39,989 nucleotides of DNA. It comes from Klebsiella spallanzanii. Its GTDB lineage: Bacteria; Pseudomonadota; Gammaproteobacteria; Enterobacterales; Enterobacteriaceae. Within the stretch, counting starts at the first letter, position 1. Every line of letters starts with the position of its first letter. Location of the stretch: contig NZ_CABGGS010000013.1 of NCBI RefSeq assembly GCF_902158555.1, positions 1 through 39,989 of the forward strand. The letters are read 5' to 3'. This document shows, piece by piece, positions 33,307-39,989 of this stretch. A program made the translations under genes and the position numbers. The notes under the pieces were generated by a model. It did not search any database. It was not told the DNA's origin and saw only the letters and a program-made list of their open reading frames with translations.

Positions 33307-33347
33307 TAAAAACAAAAGGCGCGAAATTGTATGTCAATTTCGCGCCT
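33307..33347 (-). terminator. Terminator after secE-nusG
   Basis: AGGCGCGAAATTG (33317-33329) and CAATTTCGCGCCT (33335-33347) are a perfect 13-bp stem with a 5-nt loop. On the minus strand it is followed by TTTTGTTTTT. A TTGACA (33332-33337) overlapping loop and stem could belong to the rplK promoter, but no good -10 follows at normal spacing. Confidence 0.88.
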
Positions 33348-33384
33348 CATGCAACGATTAAAGCGTTGCTTTTTTGATCGGCCG

Positions 33385-33930
33385 TTAGGCTTTTTCTACC
33401 TGAGCAAAGTCCAGCTCAACCGGAGTTGCGCGGCCAAAGATAGAAACAGAGACTTTCAGGCGAGACTTCTCGTAGTCAACTTCTTCAACCACGCCGTTAA
33501 AGTCTGCAAACGGACCATCGCTAACACGTACCATTTCACCCGGTTCAAACAGCGTTTTCGGCCGTGGTTTATCGCCGACCTGCTGCAGACGGTTCATGAT
33601 CGCGTCCACTTCTTTATCGCTGATTGGAGCCGGACGGTCAGAAGTACCGCCGATGAAACCCATCACGCGTGGTACGCTGCGCACCAGGTGCCAGCTCGCG
33701 TCGTTCATCACCATCTGGACCAGAACGTAGCCAGGGAAGAATTTGCGCTCGCTTTTACGGCGCTGACCACCACGGATTTCGACCACTTCTTCGGTCGGAA
33801 CCATGACTTCGCCAAACAACTCTTCCATATTGTGTAACTTGATATGTTCACGCAACGAGGTAGCTACGCGACCTTCAAAACCGGAAAACGCCTGAACGAC
33901 GTACCAGCGCTTTTTAGGAGCTTCAGACAT
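33385..33930 (-). CDS. nusG: Transcription elongation/termination factor NusG
   Basis: NusG binds the beta' clamp of RNA polymerase and links it through its KOW domain to Rho or ribosomal S10. It has 181 residues. The NGN domain begins [30 protein letters not shown]; the C-terminal KOW domain has [39 protein letters not shown] (in outline). It follows secE by 1 bp as an operon and ends before a strong terminator. Confidence 0.99.
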   Translation of the reverse strand: MSEAPKKRWYVVQAFSGFEGRVATSLREHIKLHNMEELFGEVMVPTEEVVEIRGGQRRKSERKFFPGYVLVQMVMNDASWHLVRSVPRVMGFIGGTSDRPAPISDKEVDAIMNRLQQVGDKPRPKTLFEPGEMVRVSDGPFADFNGVVEEVDYEKSRLKVSVSIFGRATPVELDFAQVEKA

Positions 33931-33931
33931 C

Positions 33932-34315
33932 TCAGAACCTCAGGCCAGTGATAAAGGATACCAGGCGAACCAGAATACCATCCAGTCCCCATAGGATCAG
34001 CGACATTACAGCAGTCACTGCGGCAACAATCAGCGTAGTGTGCAGCGTTTCCTGGCGAGTAGGCCAAATAACCTTACGCACTTCAGTTCTCGCTTCACGA
34101 GCGAAAGCGACTGTAGCCTTACCTTTCGTAGTTAACAGCGCGACACCACCTGCTGCAGCGATCAGAATAACGACTGCCAGCGCACGCACTGCCAGCATAA
34201 TGTCACGATAAAGGAAGTTGCCGACGATGGCCACAACCAGCAGCACGACAACGATCGTCCACTTCATCGCTTCGAGGCCGCGCCCGCTCCCTTGAGCTTC
34301 GGTATTCGCACTCAT
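33932..34315 (-). CDS. secE: Preprotein translocase subunit SecE
   Basis: An essential inner-membrane subunit of SecYEG. I chose ATG at 34315 ([15 protein letters not shown], 127 residues as in E. coli) over the ATG 5 codons upstream. Three membrane segments are visible: about 19-36, 45-63 and 93-111. The conserved cytosolic amphipathic region [19 protein letters not shown] precedes the last. It is co-transcribed with nusG. Confidence 0.98.
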   Translation of the reverse strand: MSANTEAQGSGRGLEAMKWTIVVVLLVVAIVGNFLYRDIMLAVRALAVVILIAAAGGVALLTTKGKATVAFAREARTEVRKVIWPTRQETLHTTLIVAAVTAVMSLILWGLDGILVRLVSFITGLRF

Positions 34316-34490
34316 AAACCAACCTGTCACAAGAATTCAGACAACTATCTTCACCCCGCATGGATTGCGAGGCGACCAAACCGAAATGCTCTGTTGCGTT
34401 TCGGACTCAACGCCCTCTTCAGAGCCTGTCTCAGCAATGATTATGACTCAAAAAATCACTGATGAGCCAGGTTCTGGTGTGAAAGCGTGC

Positions 34491-34513
34491 AAAAAGGGCA
34501 TCAAATGATGCCC
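34491..34513 (-). terminator. tufB terminator
   Basis: GGGCATCA (34496-34503) and TGATGCCC (34506-34513) form the stem, followed on the minus strand by five T (34495-34491). It lies 35 bp past the tufB stop and ahead of secE. Confidence 0.9.
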
Positions 34514-34547
34514 TTTTATTGCGCATTGCGTCAAATGTTATCAGCAA

Positions 34548-35768
<1,221 letters not shown>

Positions 35769-35846
35769 TCACCACATCAACCGGGCAACATGCCCGACTT
35801 GTTGAATGCAATAAAAGAGAGAAACAGGGGAGGAGAGATAAAGAAG

Positions 35847-35922
35847 TGGTGCTGATACCCAGAGTCGAACTGGGGACCTCACCCTTACCAAGGGTGCGCT
35901 CTACCAACTGAGCCATATCAGC
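35847..35922 (-). tRNA. thrT: tRNA-Thr (anticodon GGT)
   Basis: 76 nt on the minus strand, beginning GCTGATATGGCTCAGTTGG and ending GGGTATCAGCACCA. The anticodon arm is CACCCTTGGTAAGGGTG, the T loop GTTCGACTC is standard and CCA is encoded. It is last in the four-tRNA cluster, 114 bp before tufB. Confidence 0.98.
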
Positions 35923-35927
35923 ACGTT

Positions 35928-36002
<75 letters not shown>

Positions 36003-36121
36003 ATCCTGAAACTCGGCTACCCAGTTCTTTCTATAACAAAAAAAAGAGAAGAATCTCTTTTTCTGTTTGAGCTGACTAGTTTAACCAATCAACTCTGGCT
36101 TCGCAAAGCGTTGCCGAAAGA

Positions 36122-36206
<85 letters not shown>

Positions 36207-36216
36207 AGGCACTTGA

Positions 36217-36292
<76 letters not shown>

Positions 36293-36306
36293 ATCAAGTA
36301 GCGCGC

Positions 36307-36335
36307 ATTCTAGGGAGACCTGCGAGTTCATGCAA
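36307..36335 (-). promoter_or_regulatory. Promoter of the tRNA-tufB operon
   Basis: On the minus strand TTGCAT (36330-36335), a 17-bp spacer and TAGAAT (36307-36312) are followed by a GC discriminator GCGCGC. The GC-rich start is typical of stringently controlled stable-RNA promoters. Confidence 0.87.
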
Positions 36336-36730
36336 CTAAAAAATTGCATAAAATGTTCTATCGCTCACATTTTGTGCTCAAACAAGAAAAAACGGTGTAA
36401 TTTCAAACAATGCAGAACAAAAACGCACCAATCTCCTCTCAAAAACAACCAATGAAGAGAGAGAAACATGAAGTCGTACTGCCAGAACAAAGTTTGTGTC
36501 GCGACGACCCACGATCTCCTTCAGTGAATAACCCTAATACTTCTACAGAATGCTTTATATGCCAATGCCAACTGATTCATCTCTGTGATGTTGCTATTAG
36601 AAAGCATCATCCAATAAGTTTTTTTCTTATTATTCCGCGCAATCTGGTGTTACCCTCCTGCCCATTGTCCTGATTAACTCGTGTGAAGCACCCCGCCTTC
36701 ATGTAATTCGGCGACTGCAAGAACATGCTT
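36336..36730. other. Intergenic region between the tRNA operon and coaA
   Basis: About 395 bp between divergent units. It should contain upstream activating sequence for the tRNA promoter and the coaA promoter, neither resolved. AATAAG-T7-CTTATT at 36614-36632 is a short inverted repeat. An open frame at 36410-36673 has no recognisable features and is not called. Confidence 0.5.
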
Positions 36731-37681
36731 ATGAGCCAAAAAGAGCAAACGTTAATGACACCGTATCTACAATTTAACCGCAACCAATGGGCTGCACTCC
36801 GTGATTCTGTTCCAATGACGCTAACTGAGGACGAAATCACGCGGTTAAAAGGCATCAACGAAGATCTTTCCCTGGAAGAAGTTGCGGAGATCTATTTGCC
36901 GCTGTCGCGTTTGCTCAATTTCTATATCAGCTCTAATTTGCGCCGTCAGGCCGTGCTGGAGCAATTCCTTGGCACCAATGGTCAACGTATTCCTTATATC
37001 ATCAGTATTGCTGGTAGCGTCGCTGTCGGTAAAAGCACCACCGCACGCGTACTGCAGGCCCTGCTCAGCCGCTGGCCTGAACATCGGCACGTCGAGTTGA
37101 TCACGACTGACGGTTTTCTGCACCCTAATGCGGTGTTAAAAGAACGCGGCCTGATGAAGAAAAAGGGATTTCCGCAGTCTTACGATATGCATCGCTTGGT
37201 TAAATTTGTCTCGGATCTAAAATCAGGTGTTCCAAATGCCACCGCGCCGGTCTATTCACATCTGATTTATGATGTTATTCCTGATGGGGATAAAACTGTT
37301 GCTCAGCCTGATATTTTAATTCTTGAGGGATTAAACGTTCTACAAAGTGGGATGGATTATCCACACGACCCTCATCATGTATTTGTTTCAGATTTTGTTG
37401 ATTTTTCTATTTATGTTGATGCACCAGAAGAGTTACTCAAAACCTGGTATATCAATCGTTTTCTGAAATTTCGTGAAGGGGCATTTACCGACCCGGATTC
37501 TTATTTTCACAATTATGCAAAGCTTTCCAAAGATGAGGCTGTCAATATTGCCACGTCGCTATGGAATGAGATTAACCTTTTAAATTTAAAGGAAAATATC
37601 TTACCCACGCGTGAGCGAGCCAGCCTTATCATGACGAAAAGTGCAAATCACTCGGTCAATCAGGTTCGGTTACGGAAATAA
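36731..37681 (+). CDS. coaA: Pantothenate kinase (type I)
   Basis: CoaA phosphorylates pantothenate in the first and controlling step of CoA synthesis and is inhibited by CoA. It has 316 residues from ATG at 36731 ([15 protein letters not shown]), aligned with the E. coli start; an ATG two codons upstream is also possible and both have weak ribosome sites. The P-loop [12 protein letters not shown] and the following TTDGFLHPN, and the pantothenate-binding region [10 protein letters not shown] with [14 protein letters not shown], are intact. It is a single gene, ended by a hairpin shared with the birA 3' end. Confidence 0.98.
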   Translation: MSQKEQTLMTPYLQFNRNQWAALRDSVPMTLTEDEITRLKGINEDLSLEEVAEIYLPLSRLLNFYISSNLRRQAVLEQFLGTNGQRIPYIISIAGSVAVGKSTTARVLQALLSRWPEHRHVELITTDGFLHPNAVLKERGLMKKKGFPQSYDMHRLVKFVSDLKSGVPNATAPVYSHLIYDVIPDGDKTVAQPDILILEGLNVLQSGMDYPHDPHHVFVSDFVDFSIYVDAPEELLKTWYINRFLKFREGAFTDPDSYFHNYAKLSKDEAVNIATSLWNEINLLNLKENILPTRERASLIMTKSANHSVNQVRLRK

Positions 37682-37685
37682 TAAA

Positions 37686-37708
37686 GGGAGCATTAGCTCC
37701 CTCTTTTC
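37686..37708 (+). terminator. coaA terminator
   Basis: GGGAGC (37686-37691), loop ATTA, GCTCCC (37696-37701), then TCTTTTC. It begins 5 bp past the coaA stop and its T-run touches the stop codon of convergent birA. Confidence 0.88.
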
Positions 37709-38669
37709 ATTCAGCGCTGCGCAATGAGATTTCACCACCAATCCAGGGTTTTATCACCCCATCCTGCTCCAGTAATAATGCTCCCTGAGCATCAATGCCG
37801 CGAGAAATACCAAAGATTTCTTTATCACCAATAATAAGTTTAACTGGACGATTAATAAAGTTATCTAACCTTTCCCAGCGGCTCAGATAGGGTGCTAAAC
37901 CTTCATGCTCAAAAAGCTGAAAACCCGCGCGCAACTCTTTAATCAGGCAAGCCGCTAACCTATTACGATCGATAGAGATCCCGGCTTCCTGCAGGCTGAT
38001 CCAGCCCTGATTGACAACATCAGACTCTACGCGGCGCATCATCAAATTAATACCTGCGCCGCTGACTATCTGTGCAGCATCGCCTGTTTTACCCGTCAGC
38101 TCCACCAGGATCCCAGACAGTTTCCGATCCTGCAAATAGAGGTCATTCGGCCATTTAACCCGTACTTTATCCGCCCCCAGGCTTTGAAGTACCTCGGCAA
38201 TCACAATCCCGATGACCAGGCTCAAGCCAATGGCGGCAGCGGGTCCTTGCTCCAGTCGCCAATACATAGAAAGATAAAGATTAGAGCCAAACGGTGAGAA
38301 CCACTTGCGTCCCCGGCGACCGCGGCCGGCCTGCTGATACTCAGCCACGCAGGCATCGCCTGATTGCAGTTCGCTGAGCCTGTCCAGAAGATACTGGTTC
38401 GTAGAATCAATGACCGGCAACACCGTTACCCGACCATGTTCAATCTGTTTGGATATCAGCGCTTCATCCAGCAGCTGTATAGGTTCTGGCAGACTGTAGC
38501 CTTTACCCGGGACGGTAAAGACATCAACTCCCCAGTCACGTAAAGTTTGAATATGTTTGTTGATTGCAGCCCGGCTCATCCCTAACCGCTCACCAAGTTG
38601 TTCACCCGAATGAAATTCAGCGTCGGCCAATATGGATATCAGCTTCAGAGGTATGGTGTAGTCTTTCAT
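37707..38669 (-). CDS. birA: Biotin–protein ligase and biotin operon repressor
   Basis: BirA makes biotinyl-5'-AMP and either biotinylates AccB or binds the bio operator as a dimer. It has 320 residues. The N-terminal winged helix ([28 protein letters not shown]) shows the repressor form. The catalytic biotin-AMP loop is GRGRRGRKW (from about 115), and [19 protein letters not shown] is the biotin pocket. Its ATG overlaps the murB stop as ATGA. Both functions appear intact. Confidence 0.98.
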   Translation of the reverse strand: MKDYTIPLKLISILADAEFHSGEQLGERLGMSRAAINKHIQTLRDWGVDVFTVPGKGYSLPEPIQLLDEALISKQIEHGRVTVLPVIDSTNQYLLDRLSELQSGDACVAEYQQAGRGRRGRKWFSPFGSNLYLSMYWRLEQGPAAAIGLSLVIGIVIAEVLQSLGADKVRVKWPNDLYLQDRKLSGILVELTGKTGDAAQIVSGAGINLMMRRVESDVVNQGWISLQEAGISIDRNRLAACLIKELRAGFQLFEHEGLAPYLSRWERLDNFINRPVKLIIGDKEIFGISRGIDAQGALLLEQDGVIKPWIGGEISLRSAE

Positions 38670-39694
38670 GCAATTGCCTCCTCGGCATTAACTTCACCCG
38701 TTTCGCCAATAAAGCGCACTTCCGGCTGCAGCCAAATATTAAACTTCTCGCCGACCTGTTGACGTACGTAGTGGGCTAGCTTAACCACGTCTTCACTGGT
38801 TGCTTGATTATGGTTAATTAATACTAAAGCCTGCTGGCTATGTACCGCTGCGCCACCAATAACTTTGCCTTTAAGCTGGCATTGATCGATGAGCCATCCG
38901 GCAGCAAGCTTCATACTGCCATCAGGCTGCGGGTAATGTGGGATATTCGGATAGGTCGCCAGTAGCTGGCATGCCTTTTCTGCGCTAATAACCGGATTCT
39001 TAAAGAAGCTCCCTGCATTTCCATTCACTTTTGGATCGGGAAGCTTAGTCATGCGCATATGGCATACGGCATCAAATACCTGCTGTGGGGTAACGGTCTG
39101 TGGATCAAACCGGGTTAAGTCGCCATAGGTCAAAACGGGTTGCCACTCTTTTGGCAACGTTAAACCAACGGCCACAATGGCATAGCGGCCCTGGTACTCA
39201 TGCTTAAAAATGCTATCCCGATAGCCAAAGCGACATTCTGCGGCGGAAAGGCGCTGCTTCAGACCTGTCGCCAGCTCAATACAATCGACGTACTGACAAA
39301 CCTTCTGTAATTCAATGCCGTAAGCGCCAATATTCTGAATTGGCGAGGAGCCGGCGCATCCAGGGATCAACGCAAGATTTTCCAGACCCGGCATTTTGTT
39401 ATTCAGCGCAAATTGTACCAACTGATGCCAGTTCTCTCCTGCGCCAACATGCAAATGCCAGGCATCAGGTGTTTCACTCACTTCAATGCCCATAATACGG
39501 TTGATAATGACCGTACCGGAATAATCCTTCAGGAACAAAACGTTGCTTCCTTCACCAAGGATCAAGGTTGGCTGGCGCTCTGCAACGGCACCTTGCCAGG
39601 CATCCAACAGTTGTTTTTCAGTTTCGGCACGTACAATCGCTTTGGCAAAACGTTCAATACCAAAGGTATTCCAGGGTTTGAGGGAGTGGTTCAT
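38666..39694 (-). CDS. murB: UDP-N-acetylenolpyruvoylglucosamine reductase
   Basis: MurB is an FAD enzyme that reduces enolpyruvyl-UDP-GlcNAc to UDP-MurNAc with NADPH in peptidoglycan synthesis. From ATG at 39694 ([14 protein letters not shown]) it has 342 residues, as in E. coli; the open frame runs 35 codons upstream without family support. FAD-binding [11 protein letters not shown] and [24 protein letters not shown] are present, as are [12 protein letters not shown] and the [11 protein letters not shown] loop with the catalytic Ser. It is the type I (E. coli) class and is coupled to birA by a 4-nt overlap. Confidence 0.98.
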   Translation of the reverse strand: MNHSLKPWNTFGIERFAKAIVRAETEKQLLDAWQGAVAERQPTLILGEGSNVLFLKDYSGTVIINRIMGIEVSETPDAWHLHVGAGENWHQLVQFALNNKMPGLENLALIPGCAGSSPIQNIGAYGIELQKVCQYVDCIELATGLKQRLSAAECRFGYRDSIFKHEYQGRYAIVAVGLTLPKEWQPVLTYGDLTRFDPQTVTPQQVFDAVCHMRMTKLPDPKVNGNAGSFFKNPVISAEKACQLLATYPNIPHYPQPDGSMKLAAGWLIDQCQLKGKVIGGAAVHSQQALVLINHNQATSEDVVKLAHYVRQQVGEKFNIWLQPEVRFIGETGEVNAEEAIA

Positions 39695-39838
39695 AGTGGC
39701 TTCCTGATGCAAAATCCGCATTAGTTTACCGTATATAGCGAGGGAAGGCTTGTTTGATTCTGGATGCAGAAGAAGGGGGAGAGTCGAATGAAAGCGCATG
39801 AGGCTTCACCTGGCTATCGATGAGGTCATGTGACAAAA

Positions 39839-39870
39839 ACGCAAAAAGCCCATCCGTCAGGATGGGCTCT
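39839..39870 (-). terminator. rRNA operon terminator
   Basis: On the minus strand GCCCATCC, loop TGAC, GGATGGGC (stem arms 39848-39855 and 39860-39867) then TTTTTGCGTTTTT. It lies 12 bp after the 5S 3' end. Confidence 0.93.
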
Positions 39871-39881
39871 TCACTTGATTG

Positions 39882-39989
39882 ATGCCTGGCAGTTCCCTAC
39901 TCTCACATGGGGAGACCCCACACTACCATCGGCGCTACGGCGTTTCACTTCTGAGTTCGGCATGGGGTCAGGTGGGACCACCGCGCTAC
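39882..39989 (-). rRNA. rrf: 5S ribosomal RNA, 5' end cut by the window
   Basis: On the minus strand the sequence from GTAGCGCGGTGGTCCCACC to GGGAACTGCCAGGCAT is the enterobacterial 5S rRNA minus about the first 12 nt. The mature 3' end is at 39882. Location upstream of murB-birA marks it as the end of the rrnB-equivalent operon, oriented the same way as the 16S fragment at the left edge. Confidence 0.97.

Noticed and set aside
36410..36673. 87-residue open frame between the tRNA promoter and coaA
   Set aside because: No ribosome site, no recognisable family, odd composition, and it runs through the expected promoter region of coaA.
39695..39799. N-terminal extension of murB to an ATG at 39799
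   Set aside because: The family start [12 protein letters not shown] at 39694 gives the E. coli length; the extension has no family support.

Overview
The window is chromosomal core DNA of an enterobacterium (Enterobacteriaceae; Klebsiella/Raoultella/Enterobacter/Kluyvera-like rather than Escherichia itself). The E. coli-type order rrnE – purHD – zraRS – zraP – yjaH-hupA-yjaG-nfi-hemE-nudC – rsd – thiCEFSGH – rpoCB – rplLJAK – nusG – secE – tufB – four tRNAs – coaA – birA – murB – rrnB is kept, and most proteins match the remembered E. coli length closely. An ERIC repeat also fits this family. The exact genus cannot be fixed by reading alone.

Left part (1-12060): the 5' end of a 16S gene on the minus strand with tandem rrn P1/P2 promoters and boxA. 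Divergent from it is the PurR-controlled purHD operon, which meets zraSR tail to tail. zraSR and zraP (zinc/envelope stress) share a divergent sigma-54 control region with a palindromic ZraR site. Then come minus-strand nudC-hemE-nfi-yjaG-hupA-yjaH, with an ERIC element between nudC and hemE, and rsd on the plus strand.

Middle (12061-22159): a TPP riboswitch precedes the compact thiCEFSGH operon. Between thiH and rpoC lies the one clearly accessory block: a membrane dCACHE-GGDEF diguanylate cyclase, a PTS EIIB/EIIA pair of the lactose/chitobiose family with no EIIC beside it, and a solitary dcuB. The PTS pair has a CRP-like site and a LacI-family-like palindrome upstream. This block is the best candidate for something not well described.

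Right part (22160-39989): all major genes are on the minus strand except coaA. They are rpoC, rpoB (wild-type rifampicin region), rplL, rplJ, rplA, rplK, nusG, secE and tufB, with the thrU-tyrU-glyT-thrT tRNA cluster upstream of tufB; then coaA (plus), birA and murB; and finally the 3' part of a 5S rRNA gene of a second rRNA operon. The two rRNA operons at the window ends point the same way, so the roughly 40 kb between them is bracketed by long direct repeats.

No phage, transposase, CRISPR array or broken gene was seen. Comparisons with E. coli proteins and sequences come from memory of the families, not from a search.
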